A DNA stretch of 7,592 bases, from assembly GCA_021805585.1 (NCBI GenBank), contig JAJZEY010000298.1:1-7592 (forward strand), in the 5' to 3' direction. A program made the translations under genes and the position numbers. Below are positions 1 to 6,733 of this stretch, piece by piece. The notes beneath the pieces were generated by a model. That model was not told the origin of the DNA, made no database searches, and was given only the letters and a program-made list of their open reading frames with translations. Numbering within the stretch: position 1 is the stretch's first letter; every line of letters begins with the position of its first letter. Source of the DNA: Planctomycetota bacterium. Its GTDB lineage: Bacteria > Planctomycetota > Phycisphaerae > WQYP01.

Positions 1-476
1 TCCGATCTATGAATGACATGGCGGATCAGCTCTGTCGAACCCGTCCGCTCCGGATTTTCAAGCTCGGCGAATTCCACGGCACTGATAATTCTTTCATGGG
101 AGTCACGATGGCTGGCGTGAATGATATTAGCGGCTTGGCGCAGCTGAATCGGCTTAAATGCCGGCCTTAGCAAAATAAATGTGGCCGCCGCCAGCGCGGC
201 CCACGTTGCCAGAGTAAGAACCCAGCGAATGGCGGATGGCATTGTCGGGAAGCTGCCCAACAGCAGCGCCATAGCCAGGCACAGCACCAGCGTGACAAGA
301 ATAGTCCGCAGCAGCCCGGACACAATTGCCAGGTTCTGACTGCGCCGCGCGACTGTTAACAGCGAATCGCTTATGGCTTCGGGCAGTGCGGCCGTCCCTG
401 GAATGGGCGCAGTGTCGGGTAAATCGGCCGCTTTATTCGCTGGATGATTTGCCGAAGGCGTTCCCAGAGGATCCAT
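1..476 (-). CDS. Two-helix membrane protein, N-terminal part (planctomycete DUF4175-like), cut by left edge
   Basis: This reading frame runs open from ATG at 476 off the left edge, giving 158 residues with no stop. A GGGAG Shine-Dalgarno (485-489) sits 8 nt before the ATG and supports the start. Residues 1-35 are a Pro/Ala-rich, probably disordered cytoplasmic lead. A basic stretch (ARRSQN, about 43-48) precedes two hydrophobic helices, about 57-75 and 85-103, separated by a short loop (about 76-84). After the second helix comes the motif LLRP (102-105), then an amphipathic stretch with ERIISAVEFAE (128-138). This arrangement resembles the large planctomycete membrane proteins annotated as DUF4175-like or hypothetical, which continue into a long, often coiled-coil and periplasmic body. 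The family call is from memory of that pattern and is an inference; the function is unknown. The rest of the protein lies outside the window. It is transcribed in the same direction as the oxidoreductase gene but seems to have its own promoter. Confidence 0.75.
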   Translation of the reverse strand, partial: MDPLGTPSANHPANKAADLPDTAPIPGTAALPEAISDSLLTVARRSQNLAIVSGLLRTILVTLVLCLAMALLLGSFPTMPSAIRWVLTLATWAALAAATFILLRPAFKPIQLRQAANIIHASHRDSHERIISAVEFAELENPERTGSTELIRHVIHRS

Positions 477-548
477 AGAATCAACTCCCAAAGTCCCGCA
501 ACGTGCGTGAAGCGGAATTGGCCAAATGGCCAGGCACGGACTCCAGTC

Positions 549-580
549 ATTATAACACCGAAAGGCCCGCAATCTTGCAA
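549..580 (-). promoter_or_regulatory. Extended -10 promoter for the left-edge membrane protein gene
   Basis: On the minus strand a perfect TATAAT (549-554) is directly preceded by TGT (555-557), giving the extended -10 form TGnTATAAT. TTGCAA (575-580) lies upstream, but its 20-nt spacing is too long for a standard -35 element, so the extended -10 probably carries recognition. Predicted transcription would start near 541-543 and leave a leader of about 65 nt before the ATG at 476. The rest of the gap between the two genes (477-687) shows only a short CCGG stem and a direct repeat CCTGCCG; no convincing terminator for the oxidoreductase gene is visible. Confidence 0.5.
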
Positions 581-687
581 AACAGCGGATAAATGACGCA
601 AATAGCCCGCTTTGGACAAATAATATCCGGTTGCCAAGCCTGCCGACGCCTGCCGGAAGGCCGGAACTGGTCGCGGGATGCTGGAGC

Positions 688-2235
688 TTATTTCAGCCGT
701 TGGATCAAGTGGTCGCCGATGCGCAGGGCGTTGGCCATGGCTGTAAGCGATGGATTAACGGCCCCAATACTGGGAAAAAAGCTGGTGTCCACCACGTAAA
801 GATTGTCCAATTCATGAGCTTTGCAGAAGGTATCAAGCACGGATGTTTGCGGGTCGGTGCCGAAACGGATGGTGCCGGATTGATGGCCGACACCGCCAAT
901 AGGTATGTCCTTTTTCATATAAACGTGATTCGGAATCAGATGCGGGTGCATATCGCATTGCCCCAGCATCGATTCGAGCTTCGCCCGCAGCCGTCGCATC
1001 GGTTCCTGATTGTTGAATTCATAAGTCAGTTGAATTTGTCCGCCGGCGTTAAGGGTGATTCGGTTATCCGGTCTTGGCAGGTCTTCGGTGGTGAGCCAGA
1101 AATCAACACTATGGCGGGCCATTTCATTAAGCGCAAAGCCAGGAGCGAACTTCGGCGCGTCGCCGCGGAACATTGGCCCCATTGATTTTCCAATCATCTG
1201 AATATTGCCCAGCGGGAATGGATAGTCGTCGGATTTGAAATAAAAATCGTTCAATGAAAGCGTTTTCTGGAAGCGCGTTTCATTGGGGCGGCGGGAAAGG
1301 GCAACCACCGCATCGGAATTATGAAACATGTAATTGCGGCCCACCTGATCCGACCCATTGGCCAGACCACGCGGGTGCCGGTCGTTGGCGGAAAGAAGCA
1401 GAATGCGGGCACTGTTGGCGGCCCCGGCGGATACCACCACAATATCCGCTGAAAATGTCAGTGTTTGTCCCTGGTGCTCCACCACCACTTCACGCACGGC
1501 CCGGCCGGAGGGGTCGGTGTTAAGTTTTTTCACCTCGGCCTGTGTCAGCAGTGTGACATTGGCATGTTCCAGAGCGGGGCGCACGCAAATATTTTCCGCA
1601 TCACTTTTTGCCTGTACCAGGCAGGGAAAGCCATCGCAGGTGTTGCATTTAAGGCAGCGGCTGTTATGGCGTGACTGCTCATTAAGCATTACGCCGGTGG
1701 GGGCGTGAAATGGCTTGTAGCCTTTGCGCGAAAGCTGGTCGGCAATTTCCTGAATGCGTGGTTCATGCGCGATAGGGGGGAATGGATATGGGCCGCTGGA
1801 TGGCCCTTCGGTGGGGTCTTCACCGCGCAGGCCATGCACCTGATACAACTGCTCGGCCTGAAGGTAATACGGTTCCAGGTCCTGATAGCTGATGGGCCAC
1901 GCCGGTGAAATGCCATCCGCCTGAGGCAGTTGGCGAAAGTCTTCCGGCCGCAGCCGGAAAAGAGCGGCACCGAACATTTTGGTCGCTCCGCCGACAAAAT
2001 AATGTGTGCCCGGTTGGAAAGATTTTCCATCTTTATCAAGCCAGATGTCTTTGGAAACATAGCGGTTTTCCACAAAGACACTGGTTGGATTCCAGTTTTC
2101 ATGTTCGCGCGGCAGCCACGGACCGCGTTCCAGAATCAGAATTTTTTTGCCGGATGGGGCCAAACGGTGGGCGAGTGTGCCGCCGCCGGCACCGGATCCG
2201 ATAATGATAATGTCGTACTGTTGATTCGTGGTCAT
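688..2235 (-). CDS. GMC-family FAD-dependent oxidoreductase with Cys cluster
   Basis: This is a cytosolic flavoprotein of 515 residues in the glucose-methanol-choline oxidoreductase family (COG2303, BetA type), whose members oxidise alcohols, sugars or polyols using FAD. The N-terminus has the Rossmann dinucleotide motif G13-S-G15-A-G-G18-G, ending in the ribose-binding acid of LILERG (E36). GGATK (82-86) is the second flavin-contact region. The C-terminal GMC domain carries GVGHQSGT with H451 and VNPSLT with N494, the usual catalytic His/Asn pair. Between the domains is an unusual cluster, C194-X2-C197-X2-C200-D-G-F-P-C205, followed by C217. There is no signal peptide or Tat motif. The start was set at 2235, not the upstream in-frame ATG at 2271, because AGGAGA (2243-2248) lies 7 nt before it. 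It follows the channel gene by 61 bp on the same strand and is probably cotranscribed with it. The substrate is unknown. The family assignment is very secure; any metal or Fe-S role for the Cys cluster is inference. Confidence 0.95.
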   Translation of the reverse strand: MTTNQQYDIIIIGSGAGGGTLAHRLAPSGKKILILERGPWLPREHENWNPTSVFVENRYVSKDIWLDKDGKSFQPGTHYFVGGATKMFGAALFRLRPEDFRQLPQADGISPAWPISYQDLEPYYLQAEQLYQVHGLRGEDPTEGPSSGPYPFPPIAHEPRIQEIADQLSRKGYKPFHAPTGVMLNEQSRHNSRCLKCNTCDGFPCLVQAKSDAENICVRPALEHANVTLLTQAEVKKLNTDPSGRAVREVVVEHQGQTLTFSADIVVVSAGAANSARILLLSANDRHPRGLANGSDQVGRNYMFHNSDAVVALSRRPNETRFQKTLSLNDFYFKSDDYPFPLGNIQMIGKSMGPMFRGDAPKFAPGFALNEMARHSVDFWLTTEDLPRPDNRITLNAGGQIQLTYEFNNQEPMRRLRAKLESMLGQCDMHPHLIPNHVYMKKDIPIGGVGHQSGTIRFGTDPQTSVLDTFCKAHELDNLYVVDTSFFPSIGAVNPSLTAMANALRIGDHLIQRLK

Positions 2236-2242
2236 GATCAAG

Positions 2243-2248
2243 TCTCCT
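2243..2248 (-). promoter_or_regulatory. Shine-Dalgarno deciding the oxidoreductase start
   Basis: AGGAGA on the minus strand sits 7 nt before the ATG at 2235. No comparable site precedes the in-frame ATG at 2271, which would add 12 residues before the conserved flavin-binding start. The presence of its own ribosome site in the 61-bp gap means the enzyme can be translated independently of the upstream channel gene. Confidence 0.75.
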
Positions 2249-2296
2249 GTTGGGGTTTTTAAACCAGGCACCCCTGTTCTGCGGCGTCAGCCCCGG

Positions 2297-3229
2297 TCAG
2301 CCGTTGGTCAGATTGTCGTCCGTGGCGGCATTGTTGGCAAGACAGCCGCATGGACGCAGCGAGTGATGATGCCGCGAATGGTTGAGTTTTGGGCAAAGAA
2401 CAACGAATTCGCCCGCAAAGATGCGGTGAATTTCTATTCCGGCAAGCATGCCGAGTGCCGGTGCGGTGAAATAAATCCACCAGTCCGTCCAGATATGCGC
2501 CAGAACCGCCGATCCAAAGGTTCGTGCCGGGTTCATGCTGAAGCCGGACAGGGGCGCTTCAAACATGACAAATAACACGATTAAAGCGCCGGCGAAACAG
2601 CCGGTCAGGGGAGCCAGGCGGGTGAACTGATTGACCGTCAGGACCATGGCCATCAGCAGAAACGAAATGGTGAATTCCGCCATCCAGGCTATTCCGGTTC
2701 CCCAGACTCCGGGGATTGTGACAATAAAATTCACTTCGCTGCTGGCAATCACATGGTGTCCCAGAATCAGTTGGGATACCAGCACGCCGACCCCGCCGCC
2801 CACAAACTGCCCGATCATATAGCCTAAAGCATCCATCCGTCGGATTTTAGCCAGCCGCAGGAAGCCCAGCGTGAAGGCCGGATTCATGTGCGCGCCTGAG
2901 CGTTTGCCCAGAGGGGAATAAATCAATATGACCGCGGTGATTCCCATGGCCAGTCCTATGACAACGCGCCGCAGAAACGGCGATGTCACCATTTTGGCGG
3001 CAGGCGAGTTCGGGTACTCCATCAGTGCCGTGAAAACACACGCCGATACCATAAAACAGGCCAGCAAAATGCCTTCGTATACATAAAGCCGCCAGTTTTT
3101 TCGGAAAGTCGCCCATGCGCCGATGGCGGGAGCCAAGGTGGGCGCGGCCTTGTAGGTCTCTACTGCGGCGGCAACCGAACTGTTCTGTGTTACGAGCATG
3201 GTTTCTCCGACCCCGTCAGTGCTATTCAT
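2297..3229 (-). CDS. Aquaporin / MIP-family channel with Cys/His-rich tail
   Basis: This is an integral inner-membrane channel of the major intrinsic protein family, 310 residues from ATG 3229. Both half-helix signature boxes are present: HMNPA (NPA at 116-118) and SMNPAR (NPA at 233-235, then R236, the usual selectivity arginine). Six hydrophobic segments are seen near 52-70, 89-105, 135-156, 180-200, 207-223 and 250-268. About 50 residues precede the first helix and about 40 follow the last, longer than the compact AqpZ type (roughly 230 residues). The tail has C279-P-K-L-N-H284, then an HHH run (287-289) and C294-G-C296. By hand alignment to AqpZ, the aromatic/arginine filter would be M95, V221, F230 and R236, lacking the water-channel histidine. 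AAAGGAA (3236-3242) supports start 3229; GGAG before the in-frame ATG at 3199 makes that a second possibility (300 residues). It is first in a likely operon with the GMC oxidoreductase. Transported solute (water, glycerol or another small neutral molecule) cannot be fixed from sequence. Confidence 0.92.
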   Translation of the reverse strand: MNSTDGVGETMLVTQNSSVAAAVETYKAAPTLAPAIGAWATFRKNWRLYVYEGILLACFMVSACVFTALMEYPNSPAAKMVTSPFLRRVVIGLAMGITAVILIYSPLGKRSGAHMNPAFTLGFLRLAKIRRMDALGYMIGQFVGGGVGVLVSQLILGHHVIASSEVNFIVTIPGVWGTGIAWMAEFTISFLLMAMVLTVNQFTRLAPLTGCFAGALIVLFVMFEAPLSGFSMNPARTFGSAVLAHIWTDWWIYFTAPALGMLAGIEIHRIFAGEFVVLCPKLNHSRHHHSLRPCGCLANNAATDDNLTNG

Positions 3230-3253
3230 GTAACGTTCCTTTAAGGAAGCAAA

Positions 3254-3282
3254 ACTATAGCATTGAAGGCACGCGGATTCAA
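3254..3282 (-). promoter_or_regulatory. Sigma-70-like promoter of the channel-oxidoreductase operon
   Basis: On the minus strand TTGAAT (3277-3282) and TATAGT (3254-3259) are separated by exactly 17 nt, matching 4/6 and 5/6 of the housekeeping consensus. Transcription would begin near 3247, leaving a leader of about 18 nt containing the AAAGGAA ribosome site before the ATG at 3229. This also argues against the longer reading frame that opens at 3355, upstream of the promoter. The remainder of the gap up to 3484 holds the hairpin at 3444-3468 and nothing else I recognise. Confidence 0.6.
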
Positions 3283-3443
3283 AGGCTCGGCGGGCGGGAC
3301 AAACGGGCGGGTAACCGATACCATTTCCGACTTTACCACTCCCGGTGCACTGCATAAGATTCGTAACGCAAAAGCCCCCTGTATGTGAAAGTGGCGGCAG
3401 ACCGGTGGATGCTCATTGGCGCTGAATTGATTTTCTGGTTGAT

Positions 3444-3468
3444 CCGGCCAATGCTCTGCTGTGGCCGG
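3444..3468 (-). terminator. Hairpin just after the glycosidase gene, weak terminator candidate
   Basis: CCGGCCA (3444-3450) pairs perfectly with TGGCCGG (3462-3468) around an 11-nt loop. It lies 16 nt beyond the glycosidase stop codon and before the next promoter, the right place for a terminator. There is no T-run on the minus-strand downstream side, so it is not a canonical intrinsic terminator. It could instead stabilise the mRNA 3' end or be a chance GC palindrome. Confidence 0.35.
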
Positions 3469-3484
3469 TCCGCAGGGTTGCCAA

Positions 3485-5194
3485 TCAACGTGCCAGTTTG
3501 GTTACCGTAACTTTTTTGATGAAATATGGCCCGGATTTAAAATTAAAATTATAAGCCCAGCAACTGACGAATTGATCGTCGGTAATTTTCCATTTGGCGG
3601 TGTGCCAACCACCGCCTGCCGGGATATTGTAGGGAATGGCGGCCTTGTCCGCCCAGCCCCAACTTGCGGGTGATTCATAATGAAGGACAAGCGCCGCCGG
3701 TTGACTGATGGCGGTGCGGCGGACGGTCGCCGTTATTTCAATTGGTTTGCGGGTATAAGACAAAAAATTGGGATCTACTTCAAGGGCAATTCCCCCGGGA
3801 ATATTCCCGGAGCGGGCCCAGCCGCCGTATGCCGTCACCTCTTTTTTAAGGGCACGGGCAGACACCAAATGAAGGCCCTTTTGGATAATGGCTTCACCCA
3901 TGGAGACGGAAACCGTTCTGGCATGGGTGAAATCGCCGTTCCAGGGGAACGGTTTGAATTTGTCGGCAACGGCCAGATGCACCAGACGGTCTGGAACGCC
4001 CACAATTAAAATCGGTGATCGTGTAAGCAGGCAATTTACGGCCCGTGTGACATGACCTGTTAATGGGTCCACAATTTTTACAATCGCATTAAATGAAATG
4101 CGACTCGCGGTGCGATTCTGCGCCCAGGCGGACAGGACCGTGTGGCGGGCACCCCGAAAAACGAATCCGTTATTATGGGCGGGAAGGGGAACCCATCCAA
4201 GATAAACGGGATGCTGCCCCAAGTACCGGATCAGTTGGGCCATAGCCGTATAAGCCGGACGCCGGCTGCCATTGCGGGTAAGGAGTCCCATCGGGCCGCT
4301 GTCACCATCCATGCCCTCGAACCAGTTGATACACGTGACACCTTCGGCGATTCCCATGGTATATGCTTGCACAAGGGCGCGGGCCTGCCTGGCGGCGTCC
4401 GGATGGGCGCTGTAGCCGACTTCCGTAAACCAGATTGGAACCTCGGCCCTTGACGGGTCGGCGGCTTTAAGCATTTTCCGAACTGTAGGAATAATATGCA
4501 TATAAACAGAATCTTCATCATCATTAACGGCATTTCCCAGAACTTCGTACGGGTGAAGCGTGATATAATCAAAATGATTTGCAGCTCCGGCGGCGATAAC
4601 CTGTTGGAGATAATTTACATCAACCGATTTTGCGGCCATGCCAATTTTGCAATTTGGATCCACTGCTTTGGCTGCGCGATATGCACTGATTAGAATTCGC
4701 GCGTAGTCGGCCGCGGTTTGATGTCTGCCGGTGCCGTTGGGTGGTTCATTCCAGACTTCCCAGCAGGTGACCCGCCCATGCATCTGTTTGACGGTTCGCG
4801 TTACATAATTGGACCAGGCTCGCAAATTATGGACGGGCAGCGTACCACGGGCGTCTTGCGTATCACCGGGCGGAATGCCGTAAAACAGCCCGCCTGACGC
4901 CATGTGGTGGTCGGCCAGATAGGAAAGCTCCGGCGGATTGCAATACCGCAGTTGGTGAATGCCGATGGCCTCCATCTGGGGAATCCACTTTGCAAGCGAC
5001 GAAATAGAAACACCATTTTCGTGATCACTCCCGATTCCGAATGGACTGATTCCAGGAAACGTGGTGATCGTTAAATCCGGTGGCCCGGCTGTGAGGTTCG
5101 CGGGCAAAAGGCCAATAACCGCCGCCAGTGTCCAGCAGGCACACGCCTTTTTTTTTGCCCATTGCAGGAATCGCAGTGGCCGGTATTTTTTCAT
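3485..5194 (-). CDS. Secreted clan GH-A glycoside hydrolase (GH39-like) with beta-rich C-terminus
   Basis: This 569-residue protein is predicted to hydrolyse glycosidic bonds outside the cytoplasm. A signal peptide is visible: basic start (MKKYRPLRF, KKK at 14-16), hydrophobic core about 19-31, likely cleavage after LTA (34-36). Residues about 45-330 look like a TIM barrel. Strand 4 ends in CWEVWNEPPNG, giving the putative acid/base E150, and strand 7 ends in WFTEVGYSA, giving the putative nucleophile E258; HPY (214-216) and NWFEG (290-294) fit strands 6 and 8. The WNEP plus TEVGY pattern is most like GH39 (xylosidase or PslG-like enzymes), but other GH-A families are possible. Residues about 330-455 are probably a beta-domain. 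The last roughly 110 residues look like a jelly-roll, possibly carbohydrate-binding. Start at 5194 is supported by AAAGGA (5201-5206) 6 nt before it. The gene is divergent from the PEP-CTERM gene. Catalytic class is well supported; substrate and exact family are not. Confidence 0.85.
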   Translation of the reverse strand: MKKYRPLRFLQWAKKKACACWTLAAVIGLLPANLTAGPPDLTITTFPGISPFGIGSDHENGVSISSLAKWIPQMEAIGIHQLRYCNPPELSYLADHHMASGGLFYGIPPGDTQDARGTLPVHNLRAWSNYVTRTVKQMHGRVTCWEVWNEPPNGTGRHQTAADYARILISAYRAAKAVDPNCKIGMAAKSVDVNYLQQVIAAGAANHFDYITLHPYEVLGNAVNDDEDSVYMHIIPTVRKMLKAADPSRAEVPIWFTEVGYSAHPDAARQARALVQAYTMGIAEGVTCINWFEGMDGDSGPMGLLTRNGSRRPAYTAMAQLIRYLGQHPVYLGWVPLPAHNNGFVFRGARHTVLSAWAQNRTASRISFNAIVKIVDPLTGHVTRAVNCLLTRSPILIVGVPDRLVHLAVADKFKPFPWNGDFTHARTVSVSMGEAIIQKGLHLVSARALKKEVTAYGGWARSGNIPGGIALEVDPNFLSYTRKPIEITATVRRTAISQPAALVLHYESPASWGWADKAAIPYNIPAGGGWHTAKWKITDDQFVSCWAYNFNFKSGPYFIKKVTVTKLAR

Positions 5195-5292
5195 GGCTTT
5201 TCCTTTACCATTCTTTGCAACTTGTCGGTGCAGAATGATGATGCACGATTGGAGGACAATTCGTCATCACCAGGCCTGTTTCAGAATCATAC

Positions 5293-5320
5293 ATTATCCG
5301 CACATTATAGTTTTGCTCAA
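5293..5320 (-). promoter_or_regulatory. Candidate promoter of the glycosidase gene
   Basis: In the divergent gap 5195-5409, the minus strand has TTGAGC (5315-5320), a 16-nt spacer and GATAAT (5293-5298), with 4/6 and 5/6 consensus matches. A perfect TATAAT (5304-5309) overlaps the spacer and is an alternative -10 without a good -35. Transcription would start near 5286, leaving a leader of about 90 nt in which I see no riboswitch or strong hairpin. No convincing plus-strand promoter for the PEP-CTERM gene could be picked out in the same AT-richer gap. Confidence 0.45.
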
Positions 5321-5398
5321 ACGATCTGAATATTAATCCGCGATGCTTTGTTTCCAAGGCGGTTTATGTTGAATCGCTTAAAGAGGAAATGCTTTTTC

Positions 5399-5403
5399 AG
5401 GAG
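5399..5403 (+). promoter_or_regulatory. Shine-Dalgarno deciding the PEP-CTERM protein start
   Basis: AGGAG with a 6-nt spacer to ATG 5410 gives a signal peptide beginning MRQHSF. The upstream ATG at 5389 has GAGGAA ending directly against it, which is too close for efficient initiation. Confidence 0.75.
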
Positions 5404-5409
5404 ACGGGT

Positions 5410-6609
5410 ATGCGTCAACACTCTTTTATCGCGTTGTGTGCCCTGGCTGCGGCTTCCGCCGTCGGGCTGGTTTCACCGGTAATGGCCAATCCCACCGCGG
5501 CGGCAGGTTATAGCCTGGCCACTTTTGCCTCGCCATTTGCCGATGCCGGATTGAATCAGACCACTGTCACGGGCACTACGCCGGTGGCACCACCTATGGT
5601 TTCATCGCCGGATGATATTGCCATCAGCGGCGGCAATGTATTCATCGGATGGGGCAACAATGTTCCGGGCGATGGCGGCAATGGCGGCCTGAGCACGCTT
5701 GCGGAATACAATTTGAACGGCACTCTGGAAAAATCGTTCAATATTCAGGGGCATCTGGAAGGCATTGCGGTGGATCCAAACACCGGGCTGGTCTACACGG
5801 ATCAAAACGAAGATGGCAATTCTTCCATGACCATTGTCAATACCCTCACCGGCAGTCAGGCTCGATTTGGCTATCCAAATCCATCCGCGCATGGCGGCGG
5901 TTTTGACGGCCTGCAATTGGTGAACGGTAATCTGTATGCCAGCGCCTCCAGTCCGAATACCATTAACGTCAGCCCCGCCAATCCCAATGGCACAAATGTC
6001 AGCCCGCTCATTTATCAGGTCACGGCAAATACGGCCAACTATCCTTATAACGCGATTCCAACGGGCATTGTAAATGGCAATGCCCAGGCCACCGATCTGA
6101 ATACCGGCCAGACCGTGACCATGAACAATTTTGATCCGGATTCCCTGAACCTGACTCCGGCGGGCAGTCTGATTGTAACCAATGAAAGTGGGGCGCAGCT
6201 TACCATTGTGAACAATCCGGGTGCGACCAGCCAGAGCGTGGGGGTATTGAATCTGACCAATACCGTTACTGGGGCTGCGGCAAGTGTGGATGACACCGGC
6301 TTTGCCACCAGCGCCAACGGCACTTTGCTGTTTGCCGATGGCAAGACGAATGTCGTTTATGCCCTGACTGCCACCGGCGGCTTTTCCGCCAATCAGGCAT
6401 TTTCATCGGATAAAACCAATCACACGCTGGATGCCCTGAACTTTTCCACCGGCGCGTTGACGCCGATTGTGACCGGGCTGGGCAGTCCGGCGGGTATTGC
6501 GTTCAGCAACACGCCGGTCGGAACTCCGGAACCGGCTTCACTGCTGACCGTTGCCGCGGGTGGCGCGGTTCTGTTGCTGGCGCGGCGGCGATTGAATGCA
6601 GCACGATAA
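5410..6609 (+). CDS. Exported beta-propeller-like protein with PEP-CTERM sorting tail
   Basis: This 399-residue protein is exported and probably processed at the cell envelope by an exosortase. The signal peptide spans about 1-26, with cleavage expected after VMA. The C-terminus is a textbook PEP-CTERM tail: T-P-E-P (PEP at 373-375), a hydrophobic helix (about 378-391) and an arginine cluster (392-394). The mature part has no cysteine and is rich in Asn, Gly, Thr and Ser. It contains six loosely repeated strand patterns near 69-81, 118-130, 167-180, 245-258, 298-311 and 353-366, such as GIAVDPNTGLVYT, consistent with an NHL/WD-like propeller. AGGAG (5399-5403) is 6 nt before the ATG at 5410. 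The in-frame ATG at 5389 has a purine run almost touching it and would put seven extra residues before the signal peptide, so 5410 is preferred. No exosortase gene is in the window. The exact function is unknown; a surface, matrix or binding role is likely. Confidence 0.88.
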   Translation: MRQHSFIALCALAAASAVGLVSPVMANPTAAAGYSLATFASPFADAGLNQTTVTGTTPVAPPMVSSPDDIAISGGNVFIGWGNNVPGDGGNGGLSTLAEYNLNGTLEKSFNIQGHLEGIAVDPNTGLVYTDQNEDGNSSMTIVNTLTGSQARFGYPNPSAHGGGFDGLQLVNGNLYASASSPNTINVSPANPNGTNVSPLIYQVTANTANYPYNAIPTGIVNGNAQATDLNTGQTVTMNNFDPDSLNLTPAGSLIVTNESGAQLTIVNNPGATSQSVGVLNLTNTVTGAAASVDDTGFATSANGTLLFADGKTNVVYALTATGGFSANQAFSSDKTNHTLDALNFSTGALTPIVTGLGSPAGIAFSNTPVGTPEPASLLTVAAGGAVLLLARRRLNAAR

Positions 6610-6733
6610 TCGTGCGGTGATTTGATGTGTGCATCGACATCCGGATCAACCACTAAAACGTGGCACCTGATTGATGCATGCTTTCGCGGCTAAGTGGCTG
6701 CGGAATTCCATCCGAAAATTGTATTCAAAAACC

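Noticed and set aside
371..637. 88-residue minus-strand frame overlapping the left-edge gene
   Set aside because: It is out of frame with the membrane protein that has a Shine-Dalgarno site, two helices and continuous frame to the edge, and it covers that gene's promoter.
641..672. CCTGCCG direct repeat and CCGGAAGGCCGG stem as a terminator for the oxidoreductase gene
   Set aside because: The stem is only 4 bp, has no T-run, and the repeat is two short copies, so chance is a sufficient explanation.
631..1185. 184-residue open frame on the plus strand
   Set aside because: It lies wholly antisense to the conserved C-terminal part of the GMC oxidoreductase, lacks any recognisable domain, and is a coding-strand shadow.
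3230..3355. Longer N-terminus for the channel, opening at ATG 3355
   Set aside because: The added 42 residues span the promoter at 3254-3282 and have no family character; the ATG at 3229 has its own ribosome site.
5389..5409. Upstream ATG for the PEP-CTERM protein
   Set aside because: The purine run abuts the codon, and the seven extra residues would precede a normal signal peptide that starts at 5410 behind AGGAG.
6045..6344. 99-residue minus-strand frame within the PEP-CTERM gene
   Set aside because: It is antisense to a gene with clear signal peptide and sorting tail; long antisense frames are expected in sequence of this GC content.
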